From: Cycas panzhihuaensis
Lineage: Eukaryota; Cycadophyta
Assembly (NCBI GenBank): GCA_023213395.1
Contig: CM041465.1
Coordinates: 52,459,741 to 52,523,740 of the forward strand
Length of the DNA: 64,000 nucleotides
Direction of reading: 5' to 3'
In this document: one piece after another, positions 10,801-21,551 of the stretch
Numbering within the stretch: the first letter of the stretch is position 1
Layout of the letters: each line of letters opens with the position of its first letter
Notes under the pieces: generated by a model
Told to the model about the DNA's origin: nothing
The model's database searches: none
Seen by the model: only the letters and a program-made list of their open reading frames with translations
Made by a program: the position numbers and the translations under genes

Positions 10801-11942
10801 GACAGAAATAATCTATTGTTGATTTTAGATTCTGATATATTTGGTACATGTCCTCTAGAGGGTGGTCCATGTTTTGAAAAACACTTATCTTCAGTGTGAC
10901 CATTTCTATGACAATAAGTGCAATATAGTTAATCTCATTTTCCATAACTAAGATTTTGATTCCTGGGTGGAGAGCGATCAAGGTTGAAAGGTCTCTCCCT
11001 TTCCTCATAGAATTGAGTATGATTATTTCTTGGATGGTCACGATAGTTTTGAGGTGTTCTAGAAGGTTGTGGGTTCCCATGACAATGTGGACAGCAAGAA
11101 TGATTATCAACTTGTCTTCGTTGGTTAGGGTTTCTTTGAGTGTTCGAATGCCTTGGAGAGTTTTCATGTTGTGGGGGTCGTCCTTGTCTATTATGAGGAG
11201 CTTGGTATCGTGGAGGATTTTGTCTAGGTTCATTTCTAGGGTTTTCATCTTTTCTCCTTAAAGGAGATGCGTTTTGTTTTGAGGTGCCATCTTGAGGGTT
11301 AGGTTGAATGTTGGCCTTTGTAGCAAAGGCATGTTCTAAAGTTTCATTGGCAGTTTGTTGCTCTTCTATGGACATGAGCATAGCAGTAAGTTGTTCTATT
11401 TTGAGGGTACTTAGGTCTTTAGATACACTAATACTAGTAGCTACCATTTCAAAGCGTCTAACCACTCCTACACATCGAAGGATTCGTTCAACTACTCTTT
11501 GTTCGGTTAAGGTATCCCCAAGGGACCTCATTTGGTTAACTATATCTTGAATCTTGGTCATAAATTCAGTTATTGATTCATGAGGCATCATCGTAAATTT
11601 TCGAACTTACTTCTTAAGTTTTGTAGTTTAGAGGACGCCCCTTCAGTATATAAGTCGAAAGTATCCCAAGCCTCTTTGGACTTAATGGATTCACTAATTA
11701 GGTGGGAAAACATTATCTTCCAATGCGCAAAATAAGAGCTAATGCTTCATTATCTTTTTGACATTTTCTTTGTATGTAGCTTTTTCGATGTCGCTTGGAT
11801 TTGATCATGAGTCATTGTAACCGGTTCTCACTATATCCCACATTTTATTTGCTATGAGGATGGGCCTCATCCTCCTACTCCAGTTAAGAAAATTATTTCC
11901 ATCAAATTTAGGAATAATCATATTCCCAAAACTAGACGTCAT
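10801..11942 (-). pseudogene. copia-1 gag
   Basis: The likely start is the minus-strand ATG at 11940-11942, giving MTSSFGNMIIPKFDGNNF, the usual copia gag opening (FDG.NF..W). The first third has stops at about 11808 and 11744 and frame changes near 11600. From 11591 down to 10935 it is open for 218 residues: the helical capsid part (MMPHESITEFM, SLGDTLTEQ), a basic Arg/Asn/Pro/His-rich segment, and after two stops a CCHC knuckle CTYCHRNGHTEDKC near 10880-10920, with all four zinc ligands present. A second Cys/His cluster, CCPHCHGNP, lies near 11090. The minus frame at 10784-11248 is a shadow. Confidence 0.88.
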
Positions 11943-14040
11943 TTTAAATTAAAGTTGTATAAAATGTGATAAATGCAATAGCAAAATATTTGAATGTAAA
12001 AATTTGAAAGAACTTAAATGAAAGAAATTATTTCCAAATATATATCCTAAGGTTTTCAAAAGTTTGAACAAATGAACTAGGACCTAGAAAGGCTACTAGG
12101 CTCTAAGTTTATGTTTCTCACAGGGCAACCTTCGATTGCTATTACATCGATGGCGCCCTTACGGATGGCAAAAGCAGGACCCTTTATCTCTCAGACGGGC
12201 GCCAGGCTCTATATACCTCGATGCGTGGGGCTAAGAAGGCTTTGACACCCACAATTGTTGGTCCACCTACGCCGGATTTATGCCTAACGGCAGATCTAGC
12301 GGTAAAGGTTCTCAAACCAAGGCACTCACCCTCTCTAGGTCTAGCCTTGGTCTCCAAACACCATAAAATGAAAAGGTTACGCACCTCACCGCCACAGATA
12401 CACACACGATAGCTAATGGTCCTCATCCAATATGAGTAGGCCGATTAGCGTGCAAAGTGGTGGTAACTGTGGGTCCTAACCATTCCCCTCGCAAGGCTGG
12501 AAAAAAGTGTGGTTCAATTCAGAATTATCTTATTTAATGTGGAAACTAATCTATTTAGTAATGTGGTCTTGCTTAGAAAAAAGAAAAATTCCTTTGATAA
12601 ATAAAAGCAGAAAAATGCTCTAAGCAAGATGAAATGAAAACTTTTACAAAAAATTCTTTTTACCTTTTTTTCAAAAAAAATATAATGTCTTTCAAACAAA
12701 TATGCCTTTGAAAAGAAATGTAATTTTCCTTTTATAAGTGCAAGAAAGATGATATTTTTCAACAACTTTGATACACTTTTAAAGTAAAATGATCAATAAG
12801 AAAGTAATGATGCTCAAAACTTTTCACTTATGCAAGATTTAAAAATAAACTTTTGAGACTAAATAGTTTTCAAAAGATGCCAATTTCTCAAATGAGTAAT
12901 AAATCTTCAATGTAAAAAAATCCTTTTTATATAAGAACAACTTTTGTTTGAGAAGAAAAATATATATTGCCTTATAAACAAATGCTAGTTAAAAATAATG
13001 TAACATGCTTATAGAAAGATCAAGCAGAAACTTTGAGTAAACAATGAAATATGAACTAGAATTTTCTTTAAAATTTTTGAAAGAAGACAAGCTCGTTAGG
13101 ATGTATATATATGCTCAACTTTAACAGATTGAAAACTATACTGAATAATGTCAGAATAGCTTAAAATTTTACCAATGTATAGATTGATGAGATGTGAATC
13201 CAATGAAATAAATGGTTTTGAAAATGGGTACCAATATGTCACAATTTGAATAATGCAAAGATATGAACCTCCTTATGGAGCCTAACATGAGCAGGGTAGG
13301 CAAAAATTGCATAAAAATACTAATTAATCTTTAGAAAAAGTTGAACAAATGATCAAATATTATTTATGAAGTAATTAATGTTCTGCCAATTAAAAATTTT
13401 GAAAAATATATTAAACAGTTGTAAAAAAACAACAGATTTAGGCCAATAGAATACCTCAACTTTGACTGATTTGAAATATAAGAAAAATGTGTCAAAATAT
13501 ATGAAAAATATACACAATGAAGAGAAATGAGTCAGCTTCCCAACGAAGCTAACGGAAATGAAATCTGATAAAAATTGCAAAAGTTATAGTGAAAAATGTA
13601 ACAAGTGTCTTTATGAAGAATGTTCAAGAAACAAGCAAAAACAACTAAATTTCTTATTTTAGCGATTAAAATATTAGTGAAGATGAACTCAAAAAATTAA
13701 AGTAGAAAATGGGTATTAGAGTCTATACAACTTAGATTACTATAGAGAAAATTTGGGTACAAAACAGTTTACCAGAAATAAATGACAGCCAGTTCTAAAA
13801 CCGATTTTGTTAAAAATGTAAAAAGGTCGAAACAAGGTCAAATGGGCACCAAATTGGTCTTATGACCAATCGAAATCGGTGTACAAAAAATTTCTGATCT
13901 ATTGGCGCAGGTTTCGTCTGAAACTGATGAGCCAGAGAGAAGTTATTGCCACAAAAGCGCCAATAACTCTATAAAAAATAAAATTTTTAAAAAAAATAAG
14001 GTTTAAAATTAAAAAATACTTCTTAAAAAATGTGTCTGAA

Positions 14041-14127
14041 GAGGGAATGAGCTGGGATTGAACCCAAGACCAGTCAGATAACAGAAACCTCTAATGGCAG
14101 GAGGGTGAACTCGCTCGTTGAGTTACA
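14041..14127 (-). other. tRNA-like remnant in the copia-1 leader
   Basis: On the minus strand TAACTCAACGAGCGAGTT resembles a decayed tRNA D-arm/box A, and GGTCTTGGGTTCAATCCCAG, about 45 bases on, resembles a T-arm with box B (GGTTCAATCC). The anticodon arm is not a clean stem. It could be a tRNA pseudogene, the head of a SINE, or chance; it is not an intact tRNA. Confidence 0.3.
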
Positions 14128-14402
14128 AAACACAACTTAAACCTTTTAAAACTGAATTTTAAAATATAGAATAAATAAAACTGAATAATAATAATGCAAT
14201 TTCAATGCAACGCTAAATCACAAAATACAAATATATATATTACAAAATATAACGCTATATAAAACGAGAAACACTTAATGAATGGATGGCGATTACATAA
14301 ACGCAAAATTAAAATCGAATATTACAAAAACGAAAGATAAAGATATATATCACAAAGAAAGCAATGGGCGATTAACGAATATAACAACGAACGGAGAGTA
14401 GA

Positions 14403-14590
14403 ATGCACGGAACTATATTCAATTCAAAACGTATGGAATTATATTAAATTCAAAAGGAAAGCGATGCACTATACTTAATTCAAAACGCACGGAACTAATG
14501 CACTATACTTAATTCAAAATGCACACGCACGGAACTAATGCACTATACTTAATTCAAAATGCACACGCACGGAACTATATTTAATATAGT
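14403..14590. repeat. Tandem repeat in the copia-1 leader
   Basis: At least three copies of a unit built on gcactatacttaattcaaaa plus a cacggaacta block start near 14464, 14498 and 14538 (periods about 34 and 40). Weaker copies are visible from 14403. It sits about 0.9 kb from the PBS on the leader side. Confidence 0.85.
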
Positions 14591-15506
14591 TCCAGGTGCA
14601 CAAAGAGAAGGCGATTCGGTGCAGGGCGAACTCAATAAAGCACACAGCAGCGGGCTTAGCGCTGCGTCTGAAATGAACTAAAAGGCAAGGCGATAGGCAA
14701 AACAGCTCATGGTTAACGAGAATAAAGTAAGCGGGATGCGAGGCGAGATAGAAACGGAGCGGGATACAGGGCGAGACGAGCTCGGGCGAAACAGATACGT
14801 GGCGAGACTAAACGAAATGAATAACCCGAATTGGCGCCGAGCAGGATCCAGGCGGTAATATCACCGGATCACGGAGTGAATAACCTATATTGCATTTTAA
14901 TAGGATTTGAGATCACAACACGCATACGGCAGAGGCGAGGCTAAGGACGCAGATACCGCGTTCGAGGTCACAGACAGAAATGGGCACAGATCCAATACGC
15001 AAACGCAAAATGCAATTAGGTGAGGCAGGGTGTACAAGAGTAATGATGCACACAGAAGAGCCTGAAGACAGAGAGGTATGATGCAGGCACAAGTTCAGAG
15101 AGGTGCATGATAAGGTGAGTTAGACACGCCAATGCACACAAAGACAGAGGTGGGAGTCTGAATGGTTGCAAAGAGTGCACAGGACAGCAGAGAGAGTCTA
15201 TATGTATGGTTAGATTAAGCTAGTATAGAGGATCACACAAGATCTATCAAGCGCATAAAACAATAAATCATATATCAAAATTTATTTATTTATATGTTGA
15301 AAAAAAATAAAAAGGAAACGAAGAACCTGGTTCCCGTATGGAGTACAAACTTCTGAGTGGGAGAACTTTCTTCACAGTGGATGAAATTCAGATCCGTCTT
15401 CTGCAGCGGATAGGTGAGCTCGCCGGAATCTCAACGAGCAGTCATATAGATACGTTTCGCCAGATGTATGAGCAACTAAAACTAGAAAATAGACAATAGT
15501 ATCACC

Positions 15507-15521
15507 GTGGCTCTGATACCA
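15507..15521 (-). other. PBS of copia-1
   Basis: The minus strand reads TGGTATCAGAGCCAC, matching the initiator tRNA-Met 3' end over most of its length, two bases inside the 5' LTR. Confidence 0.95.
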
Positions 15522-15523
15522 AA

Positions 15524-15859
15524 TGTTGGAGCCGTAGGAGCAGAGCAAGACATCACGACGTTCTCATCTTGAGTACAACGGTAATTTCCAATAGAATGGC
15601 GATGCTAATAAACACCAGGGAGGTATTCCCAACCCTTAAATAGAGAATTCGGGGAGGCGTCGGGCACCATCACCCTAGCTGCACAACAATTAAGGTTAGT
15701 TTGAAAAAATATTAAAAATAAATAACGGTGATACGTACCTCAAATGAGTGGTCGGTCCGAGCGACTATTGAACGGCTCAAGGTGCCCTAGGGGCCCTCAA
15801 AGGCGGCTTTGAAGGGCCCTAAGTGCTCTGGTGCATGAACATTGGGATTATTCCCAACA
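15524..15859 (-). repeat. 5' LTR of copia-1
   Basis: The LTR is 336 bp with ends TGTTGG and CCAACA on the plus strand, perfect inverted hexamers. It differs from the 3' LTR at about 16 positions by eye, mostly transitions. It has the same promoter-like box and G+C-rich near-palindrome (about 15787-15825). Confidence 0.94.
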
Positions 15860-15864
15860 TGTAT

Positions 15865-16362
15865 GTCATGCTTCAAAATGCCTTTAAGATGATTATTAAT
15901 CATTGTAATTAATATGCCATTAATGCACTTTGTTTCATTAAAATACTACCCAGAGATAATTCTCTTTTAATATATTAATATTTATAGTCTAAAGGCTTAT
16001 TTTTTAGTACTAAACTCATTTAATTAGGCTATGTAGGCCTATTTTACCAAGCAATCTCTAAATGAACCTTCATTCACTTTAGCATAAAAGGGCCCCAAGG
16101 TAATCCTTCTTATAAATATTTGTCTTTATAGTCAAAAGTTTTAGTTTTGATACACCTTTCTAGTGACACATCTCATTTGTAAATAGCCTTTGCCATCCAA
16201 CACATACCCCCCATAAACCCTTATAACTTTCATATAATATTCTCAAGTAATCTACTAGCCTATAGATGAACTACTTCCACCAATACATAATTTACAGTCT
16301 AACTAGTAATCCACTAGCTTGATTACATGATGTGCTTCCTTACAATAATCCTACTTTCCCTA
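15865..16362. other. Flank between copia-1 and Tat-2, no gene seen
   Basis: This is AT-rich sequence with no open frame of note. Removing both insertions joins it to 8214 on the left and to 55205 on the right. Confidence 0.6.
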
Positions 16363-16367
16363 ACCTT

Positions 16368-18594
16368 TGGTGAATTCTTGGGAGGACCTAAATTAAATAT
16401 CCCTTGATTGTTAAGGTATCATCTTTGTTTCAATTAAAACTGGGAGATATAGAGTTCAAGACAACCTAAGTGACCTCCTTTGCCCAACTCCTAAGAAAGA
16501 GTCTTTGCCTAGTTATGTTGTCTAATAAAGTATGGATGTAGAATGTGATGAAAGGCATGGATATGAAAGGGGCGTAGTAGAATCTACTAACCTACAGAAC
16601 TAAGAAAAGGAGTTCTAGTTTTAGAACTACTCTAATAATAATTTTTAATATCCTTCCTTAGGACTCTTATCCTTTGAACATTTTAACCTTTTAGGTTTTA
16701 CTCAGATGCAGGAAAGGGTAAGTGCATGGAAGAATTATTTTCCTTGTTTAGTTCATTTTTCTTGTTTATAATTGCTTTATCATTCCTTTAATTTGGTTCT
16801 TCTTTTCTTTTCTTTTTTTTGTGTTTTATTTTATTTTTTTTAACAAAATAAAATAAAGAAAATAAAATGAATCTAGGTAATTAATGAAACTAAAATGCCT
16901 AATCTATTTTTAATTAATAATCCAAAGGAAACAAGCTAGAAGTAAATGCATGCAATGTGTTTTTATATACTTTTTCCTTTTTATTTCAAAGATGAAATAT
17001 GCAAATGCAAATATGAAATTATCTTTCTACAAGTAAATGTATACTTTATAATGGAAGGAATGAAACTACCAAGAAGTGTAACATGCTATATGATTGTTTG
17101 TGTAAGTTCTCCAAACAAAACAATGACATGCAATGCTATTTAGAAGATATCACCTTACATATATGCAACTGATTCTTTGAACAAATAATGTATAATATAA
17201 AACATAAAGAGATTTCAAAAATATATTACTGTTATTTTAAAATTAATTTTTAGACCTATGAGATCATATGCAAACCACAAATTTGAAACATAACTCTCAT
17301 ATAAGATACTAGCTTTAAATGTTATATCATAGTTGGAGTAATAAAGACTCTAAGAGGATCCTTAAACCTTTAACAAGCTGAAAAATCAAACATGCATTTG
17401 CTATTCATCACTTTCAACTTTTCTTTTGGAGGCAAAAGAAGTAAATTTAAAAGTGAAATTAAGTAAACCACAAAACTATGAGATTGAAACTTATTTCCTA
17501 TTGCAAAAACACCTTTGAATGGTAATTTTCCTTTCCTTTGATAAATGTTTTCAAATGCTTTCCTTTGAAACAATTCAATGGAGAGTAATAACAAAAAAAA
17601 AAAAGGTTAAACCACAATCAAACAATGCCAAAAGGAGTGGTAAATTGCTTGAAATATAAGTTATTGTGTAAAAATGGGAAGGGGAAGCTAGCTAAATAGT
17701 GGAGAAATGACCATGTTCCACCCTAATCTAACCCTTATAAACCCCACAAAGGGCAGACCTTTTAGCAAGTATTTCAAGGCCTAAAACAAATATAAAACCA
17801 ATACAACATTCAACCAAAGGAAAGAGCAATTTCTAAGCAAAAATAAGCTTCAAAATGCTATGAGATAAACTAGAAACTAAATAGGAGAGACCTTACCCAT
17901 TGAGAAGAAGTTTGAAGCTTGAAGCTTTGAGAAAAATCTACAAAAATGGAGGTTAGATGATCAATATTCAAATATCAATAGAGCATGAAGTCATAGCATC
18001 AAAATTCTTCCTTGATTTCACCCATAAACCTCTTCAAAATCTAAGTTTTAGTCATAACAATAGTAGTTTTCAAAATCTTTGAGAAGCTAAGAAAATCCAT
18101 CAAAAACTCAACCCCTAAACTAGAAAACTCATAATATTCAATCATAAGACCCTAGTTGTCATTCCTACATATCAAAGAGATAAGATTCCACCAAATATGG
18201 GTGGTGGCATGTAAAATTCTAACATACTAGTTGAGTTTTACATGCATGATAGTTAAAAATGTGACTAGTCATATTTTTAGACCTACAAAAATATGATTTT
18301 ATTCTAAAAACATGACCAGTCATATTTTTGGCAATGCAAAAAATGTGGAAGTAAAAAATTTAACTTAAAAAGTTATTTTTTTTTTAAATACAAATTAAAG
18401 TATAAATGACTTTAAAAATAAGTGAATAAGCCCAAAACAAGGTGAAAATACTAAATACAAGCCCAAAAAATGATAGATTTTGGTGAAATCAAGAATAAAA
18501 TGCAAAAATAATAAGCTTTAAAGGAGGCATCAGGTTAAATTAGTTGTGAAGAAAAACTTTTAGTTCCATAGTCTTAATCATTGGCAGGTGATGG
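16368..18594 (-). repeat. 3' LTR of Tat-2, first segment
   Basis: This is the LTR portion left of the Tat-1 insertion; the rest is 29929-30118. On the plus strand it begins TGGTGAATTCTTGGGAGG, matching the right LTR start at 52764. It aligns by eye with 52764-55010 throughout, including the aggaaagggtaagtg block (about 16711), the T-rich/A-rich tract and the ccacaaatttgaaac block. No PBS lies outside it at 16367, as expected for the outer side of a terminal LTR. Open frames at 16946-17143 and 17370-17594 recur in part in the other LTR but have no coding character. Confidence 0.9.
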
Positions 18595-21292
18595 TGTTTC
18601 CCAGCTACTGGGAATGGACTTAAGACAAGTAGACTCAGGTAAGCATGGGTATATACTTCTCACTTTTATCCTCGCTTTCGCTTGGTAGAAGTTGTTTAGA
18701 GTATCATTTGATGTATGTTTGCTCACCATTTGTGTGATCGCATTACCTTCTCTGCTTGATCACATTGCTTACACTTGCTGCACTCTATTTAGCCTATGAT
18801 GACCCACCATGGGGCACTCCTCAGCGAGTCATGCACCTCATATGGCACTCAGCCACCCGCAACACCTCCACAACTCCTCAAACATTGTTGTTGGTTGCGA
18901 TCCACTCGCATCAACACTCCTGTCAGCACTTTGAGCCCCCTTCTAGGTGTGATAGGACCTCTCTGAGACTTGTTTCTCTCTTTTAGCCACTTGCCAGCCA
19001 CCTAGTCATGAGCTCCCAGCCTGTCAGGCCTCTGCAAAACCCCTATGTTTGGCTATAGGCCTTGGTTTTATCTTTATTTTGGCTTTTACTCCTGCACTGC
19101 TGTAAATTAAGTGGTACCACGAAGTTTGCTGCGATGCGACTATCTAAATTTTTTTTTAATCCGCCGTGGCAATTCTCGCTCTTTTCATGGAATTTCCATG
19201 TGGTGCCTTCGATTACTCACCTCAATCGTAACCCTAATCATTCGTTTAGGGTTGGGATGAGTATAAAACCCAAAAATGAATTCATTTTGCTCTCTTCCTC
19301 ACTCATTTTTGCTCTCTACTCCTCCTTACGTTCTGTAATTTCCTCCAGATCTACTCCTCTGCTCTGGCTCCTCTTCCACAGGCACATCGACTGTGTCTCA
19401 AGCCCTACTACAATGGCTCCAAGCTTCCCTTTGTAGGTCCTATCCGTTGAAGGAGAATACTCTCAGTGTGCCAGCAAGCAAGCTCCAGGAACTAAGAGCG
19501 GCATCCACGTTTTGCCTCCCCTTTAGCCTAGGTCCGAAACACCTTCTTAACATAGGTTTTTCCTTTGGTTTTTGGTAGAAGAAGACTCTCCTCTTCTACC
19601 CTACAAGTAGCCTTTCAACGTCCCTTAGGTTTTCTTGTGATTTCTTTCCTTTATGCGAAGTTCTTTGGTCAAATTTTTCTCCTCACTTTTTACTCTGGAG
19701 GAGCTTGTCTCTTTGCTTCCTATCTTGCACTATTTTTCCTCTCTTTTCCTGCAAGCCTACTCTAGGGTGGCTGCATAAGAGGGTTGCATAAGGTTGGGTG
19801 AAGGGAGAAAGGCAGGATCCATCCCCTTGTTGGCCTTCTCCCCAAGGGTTTACCCTTCCCTTCCTTCCTTTTTTGCTCCATGCCTCCCCCTAGAGTTGGG
19901 TTAGGGATAGCGAGAGGCTTATATTAGTTCTAAAATCATCAATGGTAGCCCTCACCACGCTGGTTTCAGACCTGCACCCTCAGGTTTTGGGCATCACATA
20001 AGCTCTGAAACTCGTCCTGATTCAGTTTTGATCTTCGGCTTGCCCAGCTTGATGATTTACTGTCCGTAGCACCTCATCCCTTGGGTCTACCTGTGCACCA
20101 TCCCGTTGGTTTGTTATCTCTTTTACTTGCTATCTGGAATAGCCATCACACTCTTGTCTTTTCCCATTGAGGCTATGTGTTGGTATTTGTAGGTAGGTTG
20201 GCCATTTCGAGGCTAACCTTCTTATCTAAGTTATTGCTTAGTGCTGCCTAAATCTAAGATTTATTTGGTGGTTTTTGGAGTAGAGTGCATTATTTTTTAG
20301 CTTGATTTATTAGCCATCTTTTACATTTATATACATATTAGACATAATTGGAAGCCCCCTTCTCTAGAAGGGAGAAACCTTTTCTTGTGATTGACAGGTT
20401 TGCGATGGTGAAAGCACGGAAGAGGTGGACTTCTTTGATAGGTAAGCCCTTTGCTAGTGGTGCTTTCAGTTTCTTCCTTGTCTCCTTTTTTCGCTATTTT
20501 TCTTTCACATATTGGGGAAGGTAAGGTAGCCCCTCGTCCATTCTAGCAACCATCGCCAACTAGCCCCACACCCACATGGCAAGTTCGAGCGGATGAGTGT
20601 GAAAAGAGCGGAAGGACGTGACGTTTCAGCCACACTTCACTCCCAGGTACGCCTCCTCCATTTCTTGTCTCTTTTTATGCTTTTGACATTTATTTGCAAA
20701 CTTTGCATGCTAAGTCACATAAGAAACAAAAGGGAAACAAATGCATCTCTTGCATTCATAAGCTCTTTTCTTTTCGTAATCGTTTACTTCATATGTAGAT
20801 AGGACTTAGGCATGAACCACATACTCTTTAAGCCCCATCTCATCCATATGTAAGACGATTTGTCCCTTAGTCTTGCCTTTGATACTTCGTGTATTCTTAC
20901 TTGACATACTATATAACAACCTAATCCTAGTCTACATCCCTCTCCTACTTGAGCTAGGTCATTACGTATCACATGCACCTACTTGCACATTGCCTTCTCC
21001 CTCCCATGTGAAGGCACAACCTTCTAGAGTCCCCCCTCCTCTTCCTGGCCATCTAAGGGGTAGGTGGGCCTCCTCCTTTGGGGTAACCTAAGGCCTCACC
21101 TTGCATCCTCTTTCTGAAGATTACCCTAAGGTAATTGGGCACCATTCGTGGGTCTCAAACTCGCACTCCAGTGCACGAATGGCCTGCGTGGTGTTCTTTC
21201 TTACCATTAGGATCCCATCTATAACCTGACCACTACCATTGATAGTCTATTTCCTTCTAAGCATAGAAGACCATCCCGTAGATGTGAATCCA
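18595..21292 (+). repeat. 5' LTR of Tat-1
   Basis: This 2,698-bp LTR starts TGTTTCCCAGCTACTGG and ends TGTGAATCCA. It contains a TATAAAA box at 19262-19268 followed by a pyrimidine-rich stretch, a likely promoter and start region. Open frames inside it (18756, 19062, 19393, 19565, 20593, 20873) mostly reflect the C/T-rich composition; several reappear, altered, in the other LTR. Confidence 0.94.
19262..19268 (+). promoter_or_regulatory. TATA box of the Tat-1 5' LTR
   Basis: TATAAAA is conserved in the other LTR at 27892-27898, in the same context (gatgag before, ccc after). A CT-rich initiator-like stretch follows about 25-60 bases downstream. The position about 670 bp into the LTR fits a long U3. 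Confidence 0.6.
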
Positions 21293-21293
21293 C

Positions 21294-21312
21294 TGGCGAT
21301 CATACTGGGGAC
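21294..21312 (+). other. PBS of Tat-1 (Tat/Ogre tRNA-Arg type)
   Basis: TGGCGATCATACTGGGGAC lies one base after the 5' LTR. From memory, Tat/Ogre elements use a site like TGGCGACTCTGCTGGGGAC, complementary to a tRNA-Arg; this one agrees at most positions. It supports the Tat assignment independently of the proteins. Confidence 0.75.
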
Positions 21313-21551
21313 CTGCCAGTAGGGGAGCTAGTCTCGCTTCTCTTTCTGTTGGTGCTATTACTTTCTGATAATCTTCCTTATTTTCCCTTTCCGTTGGGTA
21401 GCCCCCAATGCGTGCTTCATACCCCCTTTCCTTCTAACAACTTTAGCAAAGGCATTAGATGCGACATTTCTCATGTTGTTTACGAGGTTTACCACCTTTG
21501 TTAGAAGACCCTTCATATCACCTACTTCCATTATCAGATTCTAATTCGATA

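Larger units (their letters stand above)
11943..15506 (-). other. Untranslated leader of copia-1 (about 3.6 kb)
   Basis: This long region between the PBS and gag has no copia domain. It has three parts: a G+C-richer block at about 12100-12490, a very A+T-rich block at about 12500-14000, and a mixed block with tandem repeats (14403-14590) next to the PBS. Small open frames (12184-12426 minus, 12221-12412 plus, 12514-12765 minus, 13353-13580 minus) match nothing I recognise. A leader this long is unusual for copia elements and could contain an older insertion or captured sequence. Confidence 0.65.
8215..15859 (-). mobile_element. copia-1: complete Ty1/copia element, TSD TGTAT
   Basis: This 7,645-bp element has two 336-bp LTRs (8215-8550 and 15524-15859), a tRNA-Met PBS, a PPT, and a perfect 5-bp TSD, TGTAT, at 8210-8214 and 15860-15864. 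On the minus strand the order is LTR, PBS, a leader of about 3.6 kb, gag, protease, integrase, RT, RNase H, PPT, LTR. The order of integrase before RT is the copia order. By eye the two LTRs differ at about 16 of 336 positions, fewer than the other pairs I compared here, so it is probably one of the younger insertions. It is not autonomous: a deletion joins integrase to RT, and stops and a frameshift are present. Confidence 0.95.

Noticed and set aside
10935-11261. Plus-strand frames over the copia-1 gag (10956-11261, 11308-11550)
   Set aside because: They are the opposite strand of the gag frame, which has clear domain content.
12184-12426. 80-residue frame in the copia-1 leader as a gene
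   Set aside because: No motif is recognised, another frame overlaps on the other strand, and openness can be explained by higher G+C. Kept only as a finding to check.
16946-17143. 65-residue frame similar to 53360-53557
   Set aside because: Both are the same position in the two Tat-2 LTRs; the shared frame reflects LTR identity and has no domain.
19062-19765. Overlapping open frames in the C/T-rich part of the Tat-1 LTR
   Set aside because: They lie inside an LTR, have no domain, and the frames are not maintained in the other LTR copy despite high nucleotide similarity.
20593-20802. 69-residue frame resembling the one at 29224-29433
   Set aside because: The similarity exists because both are the same place in the two LTRs of Tat-1; it is not two related genes.
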